From positions 1 to 64,000 of the forward strand of contig NZ_BONI01000037.1 of NCBI RefSeq assembly GCF_016862635.1: a stretch of 64,000 nt of DNA, in the 5' to 3' direction. The first letter of the stretch is position 1. Every line of letters begins with the position of its first letter. Made by a program: the position numbers and the translations under genes. This stretch comes from Catellatospora coxensis (GTDB taxonomy: Bacteria; Actinomycetota; Actinomycetes; Mycobacteriales; Micromonosporaceae). The notes beneath the pieces were generated by a model, which made no database searches, was not told the DNA's origin, and worked only from the letters and a program-made list of their open reading frames with translations. Shown here one piece after another: positions 1-8,488 of this stretch.

Positions 1-2
1 CC

Positions 3-1250
3 CCGGCCGTGGTCGGCATCGGCCGCACCAAGGCCGAGAAGATCTGGTACCGCGCCCTGGACGTGTACTTCACCTCCAGCACCCGCTACGTGAACACCGC
101 CAGCCCGGCCAACACCTCCCGCGCCTACACGCTGTCCGCGGCGACCGACCTCTACGGCCTGTGCTCGGTGGAGTACAAGACCGTCCAGGCCGCCTGGACG
201 GCGGTCAACGTGGCCGGCAACGACGCCGCCTGCCCCGCCGGCAACGACTTCTCCCTCGCCGCCGCACCCGGCTCGGGCTCGGTCAACCCCGGCAGCTCGG
301 TCAGCAGCACCATCACCGCCACCCTGACCAACGGCAGCGCGCAGACGGTCAACCTGACCGCGAGCGGCCTGCCCGGCGGCGCGACCGCGTCGTTCAGCCC
401 GTCCTCGATCAACTCGGCGGGCGGCGCCTCGACGCTGACGATCGCCACCACGTCGACCACCCCGCCCGGCACCTACCCGGTGACCATCACCGGCACGGGC
501 ACCGGCTCGACCAGGACCACGACGTTCAACCTGACCGTCAACGGCCCGCCCGGCTGCTCCGGCACCAACTCCACCGACGTGGCGGTCCCGGACAACACCA
601 CCGTCGAGTCCTCGATCACCATCTCCGGCTGCGCCGGCAACGGCGGCTCGGCCAGCACGGTCGCGGTGAACATCCTGCACACCTACATCGGTGACCTGGT
701 GGTGAACCTGGTCGCGCCGGACGGCAGCACGTACCTGCTGCACAACCGGACCGGCGGCAGCGCCGACAACATCAGCCAGACGTACACGGTGAACCTGTCC
801 GGCGAGGCCGCCAACGGCACCTGGAAGCTGCGGGTGCAGGACGCGGCGTCGGCCGACACGGGCACCATCGACACGTGGACGCTGAACCTGGGCGGCAGCA
901 CCCCGCCGGCGTGCTCGGGAACCAACGGCACCGACGTCACGATCCCGGACAACACCACCGTCAACAGCGCGATCACGATCGCGGGCTGCTCGGGCAACGC
1001 GTCGTCCACCTCCACGGTCGCGGTGAACATCGTGCACACCTACATCGGTGACCTGGTCGTCACCCTGGTCGCGCCGGACGGCAGCACCTACGTGCTGCAC
1101 AACCGGGCCGGCGGCAGCACCGACAACATCAACCAGACCTACACCGTCAACCTGTCGACCGAGGTGAAGAACGGCACCTGGAACCTGCGGGTCCAGGACG
1201 CCGCGTCGGCCGACACCGGCTACATCAACAGCTGGACCCTGACCCTCTAG
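3..1250 (+). CDS. Secreted M4-family metalloprotease with two C-terminal P domains (3' part only)
   Basis: The reading frame is open to the left window edge, so the signal peptide, propeptide and HExxH active site lie outside. The first ~65 residues match the end of a thermolysin-type (M4) C-terminal domain: the pattern GIGRTKAEKIWYRAL, then YFTSSTRY and an SAATDLYG helix. Next comes an Ig-like, Ser/Thr/Gly-rich linker domain (about residues 75-180 of the visible part). Two tandem proprotein-convertase P domains follow (about 183-298 and 303-413). They are near copies of each other, each with HTYIGDLVV, APDGSTY, LHNR, GTW and LRVQDAASADTG. P domains usually stabilise or target secreted proteases. 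The role as an extracellular protease is inferred from the family because the catalytic part is not visible. Confidence 0.85.
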   Translation, partial: PAVVGIGRTKAEKIWYRALDVYFTSSTRYVNTASPANTSRAYTLSAATDLYGLCSVEYKTVQAAWTAVNVAGNDAACPAGNDFSLAAAPGSGSVNPGSSVSSTITATLTNGSAQTVNLTASGLPGGATASFSPSSINSAGGASTLTIATTSTTPPGTYPVTITGTGTGSTRTTTFNLTVNGPPGCSGTNSTDVAVPDNTTVESSITISGCAGNGGSASTVAVNILHTYIGDLVVNLVAPDGSTYLLHNRTGGSADNISQTYTVNLSGEAANGTWKLRVQDAASADTGTIDTWTLNLGGSTPPACSGTNGTDVTIPDNTTVNSAITIAGCSGNASSTSTVAVNIVHTYIGDLVVTLVAPDGSTYVLHNRAGGSTDNINQTYTVNLSTEVKNGTWNLRVQDAASADTGYINSWTLTL

Positions 1251-1261
1251 GTCCGGTGAGA

Positions 1262-1298
1262 CAGTGCGGGCCCCGGCACCGTGCCGGGGCCCGCACTG
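1262..1298. terminator. Bidirectional hairpin terminator between protease gene and galU
   Basis: A perfect 18-bp inverted repeat (1262-1279 and 1281-1298) is separated by one base and lies between two convergent stop codons. There is no clear T tract. That is normal for high-GC actinomycetes, and the position supports a shared terminator. Confidence 0.8.
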
Positions 1299-1302
1299 CC
1301 GT

Positions 1303-2205
1303 TCAGCGCGTGGGCGTGTCCAGGTCGGCGGCCATGCCGCGCAGCAGCGGGCCGTACTCCGGGTGCGCCAGGGCCGTCGCCATCTGCGCGACCAGGTAGT
1401 CGGCCGGGTTGCCGGTGTCGTACCAGCGGCCCGAGATGACCTGCCCGTACACGGCGCGGGTGGACGCGTACGCGTTGATCGCGTCGGTCAGGTAGACCTC
1501 GCCGGTGCGGCGCTCATACCAGCGCTGGGTCTGCTCGCGCAGCTCGTCGATGATGCCCGGGGTGACGACGTAGCCGCCGATCGCCGCGAACGCCGACGGC
1601 GCGTCCTTCGGCTTCGGCTTCTCCATCAGGCCCGTGATGCGCATCAGGCCGCCGTCCAGGTCCTCCTTGACCACGGGAACCCCGTAGCGCTGCGAGTGCT
1701 CCGGATCCATCGGCATGAGGGCCAGCACGGGGCAGTTCGTCGCCTCGTACGCGCGGATCAGCTGCTGGGCGCGGGGCACCTCGGCGACGAACACGTCGTC
1801 GGGCCACAGCACCAGCATCGGCTCGTCGTCGAAGTTGCGGGCCGCGTTGAGCACCGGCGTGCCGTTGCCGTACGGGCCGTGCTGGTCGAGGTACGTGATG
1901 TGCCCCTGCTGGGCCAGCTCGGCGATCTCCTCGACGGCGTCGGCGTACGCGGTCTTGCCGTCGGCGCGCAGCTGCTCCACCAGCGCCGGGTTGGGCCGGA
2001 AGTGGTCCTGGATCAGCGACTTGCCGCCCGAGATCACGATCGTGATGTCGGTGATGCCGGAGGCCACCAGCTCGCGCACGGTGTGCTCGATCACCGGCTT
2101 GTCGCCGACGGGCAGCATCTCCTTCGGGATCGCCTTGGTCAGGGGAAGCAGCCGGGAGCCGAGCCCCGCGGCGGGGATCACGGCCCTGCGGATGGTCGAA
2201 GGCAT
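1303..2205 (-). CDS. galU: UTP-glucose-1-phosphate uridylyltransferase
   Basis: This 300-residue protein makes UDP-glucose from UTP and glucose-1-phosphate, supplying cell-wall and polysaccharide synthesis. The N terminus has the nucleotidyltransferase signature AVIPAAGLGSRLLPLTKAIPK, followed by EMLPV, and a later GLMEKPKP segment carries the lysine that contacts the sugar phosphate in this family. Length fits GalU (about 290-310). The ATG at 2205 is chosen because it follows a GGAGAG ribosome-binding site and puts the signature at the N terminus; in-frame codons further upstream have no conserved sequence. It is a single gene convergent with the protease gene. Confidence 0.93.
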   Translation of the reverse strand: MPSTIRRAVIPAAGLGSRLLPLTKAIPKEMLPVGDKPVIEHTVRELVASGITDITIVISGGKSLIQDHFRPNPALVEQLRADGKTAYADAVEEIAELAQQGHITYLDQHGPYGNGTPVLNAARNFDDEPMLVLWPDDVFVAEVPRAQQLIRAYEATNCPVLALMPMDPEHSQRYGVPVVKEDLDGGLMRITGLMEKPKPKDAPSAFAAIGGYVVTPGIIDELREQTQRWYERRTGEVYLTDAINAYASTRAVYGQVISGRWYDTGNPADYLVAQMATALAHPEYGPLLRGMAADLDTPTR

Positions 2206-2298
2206 GACATCTCTCCAGGTCAGGAAACACAGCGGTACCCCCGACGCTAACAGCAGACCAGGTCGATGACGTGACACGCGCCGCCCGCGCGTCGCCCC

Positions 2299-2358
2299 GC
2301 GGTTTCGGGGAAACCGCGCCCATCCGCCGGGTCGCAGGTGCGGCTTCCCCGAAACCGC
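2299..2358. repeat. Nested inverted repeat upstream of aminotransferase gene
   Basis: Arms GCGGTTTCGGGGAA (2299-2312) and its exact complement (2345-2358) flank a 32-base loop. The left arm also begins a smaller hairpin (GCGGTTT / AAACCGC, 2299-2317). The element lies between the divergent galU and aminotransferase starts, so it could affect either promoter. Function unknown. Confidence 0.6.
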
Positions 2359-2402
2359 ACGCCGATCCGCGGTCGTCGGGGGGCGTGGGTGAGGATGGGG
2401 GC

Positions 2403-3584
2403 ATGGTTGGTGGGTTCGGGGTCGATCCGCTTGTGGAGCGGATGCGGCCGTTCGGCACGACGATCTTCGCGACGATGTCGGCGCTCGCGGTGAAGACCGG
2501 GGCGGTGAACCTCGGGCAGGGCTTCCCGGACACGGACGGGCCCGCGGAGATGCTGGACGCGGCGGCTGTCGCGCTGCGCGGCGGGTTCAACCAGTACCCG
2601 CCGGGGCCGGGCATGCCCGTGCTGCGCGAGGCCGTCGCGGCGCACCAGCGCCGGTTCTGGGGGCTGGATTACGACCCGGACGGCGAGGTCGTCGTCACCG
2701 CCGGGGCCACCGAGGCGATCGCGGCGGCGATCCTCGCCCTGTGCGAGCCCGGTGACGAGGTCGTCTGCTTCGAGCCCTACTACGACTCGTACGCCGCGAG
2801 CATCGCGCTGGCGCGGGCCGTCCGCCGCCCGGTGACCCTGCGCCCGGGACCCGACGGCCGGTACGCGTTCGACCCCGACCAGCTGCGCGCCGCGTTCGGG
2901 CCGCGTACCAGGCTGGTGCTGCTCAACTCCCCGCACAACCCGACCGGCAAGGTGTTCACCCGCGACGAGCTGCGGCTGGTCGCCGACCTGTGCCAGGAGT
3001 TCGGCGCGTACGCCGTCACCGACGAGGTCTACGAGCACCTGGTCTTCGACGACGCCGGCTCCCCGCACGTCCCGCTGGCGACCCTGCCCGGCATGCGCGA
3101 GCGCACCCTGCGCATCTCCTCGGCCGGCAAGACTTTCTCCTGCACCGGCTGGAAGGTCGGCTGGGCCAGCGGCCCGGCGTCGCTGGTCTCCGCGGTGCTC
3201 CGGGTCAAGCAGTTCCTCACCTTCGTCAACGCCGGCCCGCTGCAACCCGCGGTCGCGGTCGCCCTGAACCTGCCCGACACGTACTTCACCGGCTTCACGG
3301 CGAGCCTGCAGTCCCAGCGCGACCAGCTGCGCGCCGGCCTCGCCGCCGCCGGCTTCGGCGTCCTCCAGGCTGAAGGCACCTACTTCATCACCACCGACAT
3401 CCGCCCCCTCGGCGGCACCGACGGCGTCGACTTCTGCCTCGCCCTCCCCGAACGCAGCGGCGTCGTGGCGATCCCCTCCCAGGTCTTCTACGACGACAAG
3501 GAAGCCGGCCGCCACCTGATCCGCTTCGCCTTCTGCAAACGCCCCGAAATCCTCGCCGAAGCCGTAACCCGCCTCAAACCCTAA
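2403..3584 (+). CDS. Class I/II PLP-dependent aminotransferase (DapC / kynurenine aminotransferase-like)
   Basis: The 393-residue protein has the fold-type I aminotransferase motifs in order: NLGQGFPDTDGP near the N terminus, the YPPGPGMP loop, AGATEAI, NSPHNPTGKVF (Asn binding the PLP ring), DEVYEHLVF (Asp to the pyridine N) and SSAGKTFSCTGWKVGW with the Schiff-base lysine. Related actinobacterial proteins are annotated as N-succinyldiaminopimelate aminotransferase or kynurenine-oxoglutarate aminotransferase. The sequence alone does not separate these. The ATG at 2403 follows GAGGATGGGG and gives the usual N terminus. It is an isolated gene divergent from galU. Confidence 0.88.
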   Translation: MVGGFGVDPLVERMRPFGTTIFATMSALAVKTGAVNLGQGFPDTDGPAEMLDAAAVALRGGFNQYPPGPGMPVLREAVAAHQRRFWGLDYDPDGEVVVTAGATEAIAAAILALCEPGDEVVCFEPYYDSYAASIALARAVRRPVTLRPGPDGRYAFDPDQLRAAFGPRTRLVLLNSPHNPTGKVFTRDELRLVADLCQEFGAYAVTDEVYEHLVFDDAGSPHVPLATLPGMRERTLRISSAGKTFSCTGWKVGWASGPASLVSAVLRVKQFLTFVNAGPLQPAVAVALNLPDTYFTGFTASLQSQRDQLRAGLAAAGFGVLQAEGTYFITTDIRPLGGTDGVDFCLALPERSGVVAIPSQVFYDDKEAGRHLIRFAFCKRPEILAEAVTRLKP

Positions 3585-3610
3585 CCCCCGCCCTGCCCCA
3601 CCCCCGCGGC

Positions 3611-3684
3611 AACGATCTTGCTCGAACTGTGGGTACGACACGCCCGAATGCCGTAAAACGGCAACAGTTCACGCAAGATCATCG
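3611..3684. repeat. Long imperfect hairpin element, copy 1
   Basis: Left arm 3611-3630 (core GATCTTGC..GAAC) pairs with right arm 3664-3684 (GTTC..GCAAGATC) with a few mismatches and a loop of about 33 bases. The same core is found at 14446-14530, so this is a dispersed repeat. It sits between two convergent genes and may also act as a terminator. Confidence 0.75.
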
Positions 3685-3710
3685 TGATCATGGGGCGGGC
3701 GGGGCGGGGG

Positions 3711-4790
3711 TTAGGGGACGAAGGAGAGGAAGAGGAAGACGCCGAAGATGGTCAGGTGGACCATGCCTTGCATCAGGGTGGCGCGGCCGGGGGCGACGGT
3801 GAGGGTGGTGACCACGACGGTGATGGCGAGCAGCACCGTCTCCTTCGGGTCGAGGCCGAGCACGAGGGTGTTCTTCAGCCAGATCGAGGCGAGGGCGATG
3901 GCGGGGATGGTCAGGCCGATGCTGGCCACCGCCGAACCGAGGGCCAGGTTGAAGCTGGTCTGGATCTTGTTGCGGGAGGCCGCTCGGACCGCCGCCGCGG
4001 TTTCCGGCAGGAGCACCAGCAGCGCGATGACGACGCCGACCACGGCCCGGGGGGCGCCCGCGACCGCCACGAAGTGCTCGATGGCCGGGGACTCGACCTT
4101 CGCCAGGCCGACCACGGCGACCAGGCAGAGCAGGAGCATGAGCAGGCTGACCACGGCGGTCCTGCGGCCGGGCGGGACGCCGTGGTCGTCGTCGTCGGTC
4201 TCCAGCGGCAGGAAGTAGTGGCGGTGCCGGATCGTCTGCACGAAGACGAACGCCCCGTAGAGCAGCAGTGAGGCGATGCCGGCGAAGGCGAGTTGCGGCC
4301 CGGAGTAGGTCGGGCCGGGACTGCTGGTGGTGAACGAGGGCAGCACCAGGGCGAGGACCGCGACGGTGGTCAGCGTGGCCAGGGTGGCGGTCACCCCTTC
4401 CACGTGGAACTCGACCTCGCGGTGCCGCAGCCCGCCGACGAGCAGGCAGAGTCCGACCACGCCGTTGCACACGATCATGAAGGCCGCGAAGACCGTGTCC
4501 CGGGCCAGCGTGGAAGGGCCCTCCGGGGCGGACGACATCAGCATGATGATCAGTCCGACCTCGATGGCGGTGACCGCGACGGCGAGGATGAGCGTGCCGA
4601 ACGGCTCGCCGACGTGGTGCGCGACGACCTCGGCATGGTGCACGGCGACCACGACGGCGGCGACCAGCGCGATACCGACGATCACCAGGCCCACGCCGCC
4701 GACCTTGTGCCCCCAGGCCGCCACGAGCACGATCACGCAGATCGGCGGGATCAGCGCCCACCACGACAGCGCGCGTGCGGCTTTGAGCAT
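3711..4790 (-). CDS. chaA: ChaA-type Ca2+(Na+)/H+ antiporter
   Basis: A 359-residue integral membrane protein with about 11 hydrophobic segments in two related halves, as in the cation/Ca2+ exchanger superfamily. The first half carries GEPFGTLILAVAVTAIEVGL. The second carries LLVLLPETAAAVRAA, followed by SFNLALGSAVASIGLTIP. These are the ChaA forms of the alpha repeats, whose acidic residues bind cation. Predicted role: exchange of Ca2+ or Na+ for protons at the cytoplasmic membrane. The ATG at 4790 gives a normal N terminus. It is a single gene, divergent from the lipoprotein gene at 4889. Confidence 0.85.
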   Translation of the reverse strand: MLKAARALSWWALIPPICVIVLVAAWGHKVGGVGLVIVGIALVAAVVVAVHHAEVVAHHVGEPFGTLILAVAVTAIEVGLIIMLMSSAPEGPSTLARDTVFAAFMIVCNGVVGLCLLVGGLRHREVEFHVEGVTATLATLTTVAVLALVLPSFTTSSPGPTYSGPQLAFAGIASLLLYGAFVFVQTIRHRHYFLPLETDDDDHGVPPGRRTAVVSLLMLLLCLVAVVGLAKVESPAIEHFVAVAGAPRAVVGVVIALLVLLPETAAAVRAASRNKIQTSFNLALGSAVASIGLTIPAIALASIWLKNTLVLGLDPKETVLLAITVVVTTLTVAPGRATLMQGMVHLTIFGVFLFLSFVP

Positions 4791-4876
4791 GTACCGAGGT
4801 TACGCGGACAAACCTCACCTACCGGCCATAATCCCTGCAACAGGACGGTGGCTGTGCCCCGCCCGCGGGCCGGCAC

Positions 4877-4882
4877 TAGATT
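4877..4882 (+). promoter_or_regulatory. Candidate -10 box of a leaderless transcript
   Basis: TAGATT ends six bases before the GTG start of the lipoprotein gene, and no Shine-Dalgarno sequence is present. Transcription would start at or next to the start codon, the usual arrangement for actinobacterial leaderless mRNAs. Confidence 0.55.
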
Positions 4883-4888
4883 CTGCGC

Positions 4889-5947
4889 GTGCTCTCCCGA
4901 TCTCTCGTGCTGCGACTGACCGCCCTGGCCGCCACGCTCGGACTCGCCGCCTGCGGCAGCACCGCCCCGGGCGCGGCGGGACCGTCCGATCCGGCCTTCG
5001 TGCTGCCCTCCGGCACCGCGGCGCCCTCGGCCACCACCGCCGTGAGCCCCAGCGCGGTCGCCTCGGCCTCCCCCACCGCCGGGCCGTGCGGGGTCTTCCC
5101 CGCCAGCAGCGTATGGCGCGCCGACGTGTCGAAGCTGCCCGTGCACCGCTCCTCGGGCGCGCTGGTGAACAGCATCGGCGCGACCGCGCACATGCACCCC
5201 GACTTCGGCGCGGGCCTGTGGGAGGGCGCGCCGATCGGCATCCCCGTCACGGCCGTCAAGCCCGGCCAGAAGACCGTCAAAGTCAGCTTCGAGTACGCGG
5301 GCGAGAGCGACAAGGGCCCCTACCCCGTCCCGGCTGACGCGAAGGTCGAGGGCGGGCGGAGCAGCGACGGCGACCGGCACGTCATCCTGTACGACGCCGC
5401 CGCCTGCAAGGTGTACGAGCTGTACGCGGCGTACCCGGCCGGCGCGGGCTGGCGGGCCGGCTCCGGCGCGATCTACGACCTGCGCTCCAACAAGCTGCGC
5501 CCGGCGGGCTGGACCTCGGCCGACGCGGCGGGACTGTCCATCTTCGCCGGGCTGGTCCGCTACGAGGAGGTCGCCGCGGGGCGCATCACGCACGCGCTGC
5601 GCATCACCGTGCCCCGCTCCCGCAACACCTACGTCTGGCCGGCCCGGCACGCCGCGTCCAGCTCGTCGGATGCGAACCTGCCGCCGATGGGCCTGCGGCT
5701 GCGGCTGAAGGCGAGCGTCGACACGTCGAAGCTGCCCAAGCAGGCCCGGGTCATCGCCGAGGCGATGAAGAAGTACGGCGTGATCGTCGCCGACAACGGC
5801 TCGCCGTGGTACCTGTCGGGCGCGCCGGACGACCGCTGGTCCAACGACGCGCTGCGCGCGCTGAAGAACCTGCAGGGCGCCGACTTCGAGGCCGTCGACA
5901 CCGCCGGGCTGATGGCCGACAAGAACTCCGGCGCGGTACGCGGATAA
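4889..5947 (+). CDS. Conserved secreted lipoprotein of unknown function
   Basis: The 352-residue product starts with a lipoprotein signal peptide (LRLTALAATLGLAAC; lipobox LAAC at residues 18-21) and a Ser/Thr/Pro/Ala-rich linker to about residue 65. The conserved part follows: CGVFPASSVW, HMHPDFG, GPYPVPADAKVEGG, DRHVILYD, SSSSDANLPPMGLRLRLK, and near the end the segment YGVIVADNGSPWYLSGAPD. From memory, this pattern recurs in unnamed extracellular proteins of soil bacteria; I know no assigned function. Predicted to be anchored on the outer face of the membrane. GTG start with the leaderless-type promoter at 4877; no operon partner. Confidence 0.8.
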   Translation: MLSRSLVLRLTALAATLGLAACGSTAPGAAGPSDPAFVLPSGTAAPSATTAVSPSAVASASPTAGPCGVFPASSVWRADVSKLPVHRSSGALVNSIGATAHMHPDFGAGLWEGAPIGIPVTAVKPGQKTVKVSFEYAGESDKGPYPVPADAKVEGGRSSDGDRHVILYDAAACKVYELYAAYPAGAGWRAGSGAIYDLRSNKLRPAGWTSADAAGLSIFAGLVRYEEVAAGRITHALRITVPRSRNTYVWPARHAASSSSDANLPPMGLRLRLKASVDTSKLPKQARVIAEAMKKYGVIVADNGSPWYLSGAPDDRWSNDALRALKNLQGADFEAVDTAGLMADKNSGAVRG

Positions 5948-5989
5948 CCCGGTCGCGGCGACGGTGCGGGGCTGTCAGACTGCCCCGCC

Positions 5990-6625
5990 ATGGGCAACTC
6001 GTACATGTACCCCGTGCTGCGCACCCCCGACCTCGGCGAGGCGTATGCCCTCGCACTGCGGCTGCTGTCGCTGGCGCGACGGGTGGACGAGGCCGACCTG
6101 TGGGCGGTGACCGCAGCGTGCGCGCTGCCCCGCTACGCGGCGCTCGCCGAGGCTCAGCTGCGGGAACAGGCCACGCCGTCGCAGCTGGACGCGCTGGTCG
6201 GCGCCCTCGCGCCACTGGTCAAGGACCCGGCGCGGCAGCTGTCCGGAGACCTCGGGAGCCTCTCGGTGGGCCAGCTGGACCTCCGCGACGCGGAGCCGCT
6301 GCGCCACCTCGCCGACGTGCGTATCCACCTGTTCGCCGAGCACGTGGCGCCCGGCACCGTCGAGGAGGGCTTCCTGGCGGCGATCGGCTCCGACGTGGGC
6401 GCCGTCAACTGGGACGTCCGGTGGCCACCGGTGGACGAACTCGACCTCGACGACTGCGTGAAGTACGCCGGGGTGGAGATCACGGTCAACAGCGCCGGGC
6501 TGTTCGACGAGACCTACGCGGGCGACCACACCGTGTGGGTTCACACCCGGGAGGACGAGCGAGCGCAGTGGCTGGCCGAGCGGGCCGGTGCGACCGTGCT
6601 CGGACCGCGGATGCTCGGCAGGTGA
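5990..6625 (+). CDS. Hypothetical protein
   Basis: I do not recognise this 211-residue, soluble, acidic protein. It has no signal peptide, membrane segment or nucleotide motif. The N-terminal half is helical and Leu/Ala-rich; the C-terminal half has Trp-containing strands (VNWDVRWPPVDELDLDD, DHTVWVHT). Coding is supported by GC bias and by a stop directly before the convergent gene at 6629. The ATG at 5990 is preceded by CAGACT at 5976-5981, a possible leaderless -10 box. Confidence 0.7.
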   Translation: MGNSYMYPVLRTPDLGEAYALALRLLSLARRVDEADLWAVTAACALPRYAALAEAQLREQATPSQLDALVGALAPLVKDPARQLSGDLGSLSVGQLDLRDAEPLRHLADVRIHLFAEHVAPGTVEEGFLAAIGSDVGAVNWDVRWPPVDELDLDDCVKYAGVEITVNSAGLFDETYAGDHTVWVHTREDERAQWLAERAGATVLGPRMLGR

Positions 6626-6628
6626 CCT

Positions 6629-7717
6629 TCAGAGGACCGTCGTGGTGACCATGGCGGGCAGGCCGAGGAAGCGGCCCTGGTGGTCGGCGGCGGCCTGCAC
6701 CGCCGCGGCCCGGTCGGCGTCGAGCGGGGCGTAGACCAGCACCTCGAACGCGACCTCGGCCCGGCCGACGGTGCGTTTCCAGTGCCCGGCGACCTGGCTG
6801 TCGATGATCAGCACACCGTTGTAGACGGGACGGTCCCAGCGCTGCCCGCCGCCCACGCCCGCGATGTCGAGCAGGTGCTTGCTCTCCGCATAGCCGACGA
6901 TGTACTCGTCGTAGCCCTGGAGCAGGTGCGCCACGGGGCCGTCCGCGGTCGGCGGCGGCACCGGCTCCCCGGAGTGCCAGTACGTCAGCCCGTCGACCTC
7001 CACGCTGCGCACCCGGTCGCGGACCATGCCCAGGCCGCGGCGGATCTCGGCCTGGGTGAGGCTGGACCACCAGCGGAAGTCCTTCACGGTGGCCGGGCCG
7101 TGGCTGCTGAAGTAGCGCAGGGTCAGCTCGGCCAGCGCGGCGTCCGGGTCGAGCACCCGTGCCCGCGGCGCGCGCTCGGCCAGCAGCGCGTACGTGTGCT
7201 GCTTGCCCTTCATCGCGCCGCTGCAGATCAGGCCGTTGAGTTCGGCGTTCATCAGGATGTACGCCATCCGGAAGCCCTCGGTGCCGATGCCCGCCGCCTG
7301 GACCAGCGCGGTCAGCTCCTTGCGGGTCAGCTGCGTGCCGGTCAGCGCCTCGACCAGCAGCGCGTCGCAGCGGGCGCGCAGCTGCTCGTCGAGGCCGAGC
7401 TGCCGGTAGTAGTACGCGTTGAGCTGATGCACCCGCGGGCCGGTCAGCGCCAGCACCCAGCCGATGTCGTCCGGCGTGACGAAGTGCCACGTCGGCCGCA
7501 GCACGTGGGTGCGCAGCAGGGCGCCGTCGGCGAAGTCCCGGTGCACCCGGTCCTCCTGGGCGGCGGTGATGCGCTCGCCGAGCGACCAGGTCGCCGGGCC
7601 GTAGTCCTGCGACTGCACCGCCCCGAGGCGGCCGACCACGTCACCGGGTGCGGCGTCGACGGGGGCGTGCAGGCCGAGGTTGTGCATCCGCCACGAGGCC
7701 AGGGCAAGTGCGTCCAT
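6629..7717 (-). CDS. Winged-helix DNA-binding protein of the YcaQ/AlkZ type (HTH_42)
   Basis: The 362-residue length and motifs fit the HTH_42 family: GRLGAVQSQDYGPATWSLG near residue 35, then RTHVLRPTWHFV, and later YFSSHGPATVKDFRWW. Streptomyces AlkZ and E. coli YcaQ of this family are DNA glycosylases that unhook or excise bulky and crosslinked bases, with a QxQ catalytic motif; here QSQ occupies that place. A repair role is therefore plausible, though many members are uncharacterised. No biosynthetic cluster is nearby, so the housekeeping YcaQ-like type is more likely than a self-resistance AlkZ. The stop is four bases from the convergent gene's stop. Confidence 0.82.
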   Translation of the reverse strand: MDALALASWRMHNLGLHAPVDAAPGDVVGRLGAVQSQDYGPATWSLGERITAAQEDRVHRDFADGALLRTHVLRPTWHFVTPDDIGWVLALTGPRVHQLNAYYYRQLGLDEQLRARCDALLVEALTGTQLTRKELTALVQAAGIGTEGFRMAYILMNAELNGLICSGAMKGKQHTYALLAERAPRARVLDPDAALAELTLRYFSSHGPATVKDFRWWSSLTQAEIRRGLGMVRDRVRSVEVDGLTYWHSGEPVPPPTADGPVAHLLQGYDEYIVGYAESKHLLDIAGVGGGQRWDRPVYNGVLIIDSQVAGHWKRTVGRAEVAFEVLVYAPLDADRAAAVQAAADHQGRFLGLPAMVTTTVL

Positions 7718-7728
7718 CGCCGCCGATG

Positions 7729-8433
7729 CTAACCGCGGCGTACGACAGGGTCGCCGAACCGGACCGTTCCCTCGCGCTCCACATGGGCGAGCACGCCGAA
7801 CGTCAGCTCGTCGGCGGTCGCGACGGCGCGCAGGATCCGCCCGTCGTACGGCAGGTCCTCCTGCGCGTTGTTGACCATCACGCAGCGGGGCATCGGGCGG
7901 GTCACCCGCAGCACCACCTCATCGCCGAGTTGCAGCACCTGCCCGAGCCAGCCGCGCTCCAACCGGCCGGACACGGCCGGGACGTCGATCACGAGGTTGG
8001 CTCGGAAGCGCCGCGGGTCGACCGGACCGCCCAGCACCGCGCCCAGGTGGCGCAGCGAGGCCGTGGTCAGCACATGCAGCGGACCCTCGTCGAAGTGCGA
8101 CACGTCCTCCTCGGCGGTCAGCGTCACCGGCTCGCCGACGTGGCTGCTCAGCGCCGCGTGCACCCCGGGATCGTCGCCGCGGACGTGCTTGCCGGACGGG
8201 AACCGCAGCACCGGCACCGCGCCGTCATAGCGCGCCGCCAGCTGGAACAACCCGTCCATCTGCCGGAACCGGCGGGTGGACTTGCCGCTGCCGAACCGGC
8301 CGTCCGCGCCGCGCACCGCCCAGCGGCGGTCCCCGGTGATCCCGCGCTCCTGCACCACGGCCTCGGTGAGCGACTCGCCGAGCAGCGACTTCACGGGAAA
8401 GCGCCGCAGCGCCGCGAGCGTGCCGACCATCAT
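7729..8433 (-). CDS. MOSC domain-containing protein (YcbX/mARC-like)
   Basis: The protein of about 234 residues starts with an N-terminal MOSC beta-barrel (LAALRRFPVKSLLGE, GITGDRRWAV). The MOSC domain proper follows, with RFRANLVID and MPRCVMVNN, where the conserved Cys is the expected molybdenum ligand. Family members carry molybdenum cofactor and reduce N-hydroxylated compounds, usually with a redox partner; none is adjacent. Start is ATG 8433 or the next ATG at 8430. The window also encodes two other Mo enzymes far away, with no sign of a functional link. Divergent from the M20 peptidase gene. Confidence 0.85.
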   Translation of the reverse strand: MMVGTLAALRRFPVKSLLGESLTEAVVQERGITGDRRWAVRGADGRFGSGKSTRRFRQMDGLFQLAARYDGAVPVLRFPSGKHVRGDDPGVHAALSSHVGEPVTLTAEEDVSHFDEGPLHVLTTASLRHLGAVLGGPVDPRRFRANLVIDVPAVSGRLERGWLGQVLQLGDEVVLRVTRPMPRCVMVNNAQEDLPYDGRILRAVATADELTFGVLAHVEREGTVRFGDPVVRRG

Positions 8434-8476
8434 GATCCGATCACGTCGGCAGTATGCCCGATGCGGCCGCGTGCGG

Positions 8477-8482
8477 CAGGAT
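8477..8482 (+). promoter_or_regulatory. Candidate -10 box of a leaderless transcript
   Basis: CAGGAT ends six bases before the GTG at 8489. The same CAGGAT and six-base gap recur before the gene at 10651. Confidence 0.4.
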
Positions 8483-8488
8483 GACGGG

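Noticed and set aside
183-1250. Tandem repeat of about 360 bp
   Set aside because: The similarity between the two copies is explained by duplication of the protein P domain rather than by a DNA repeat element.
4293-4919. Plus-strand open frames over the ChaA-type gene
   Set aside because: They are antisense to a transporter with clear family motifs and lack their own start signals or domains.
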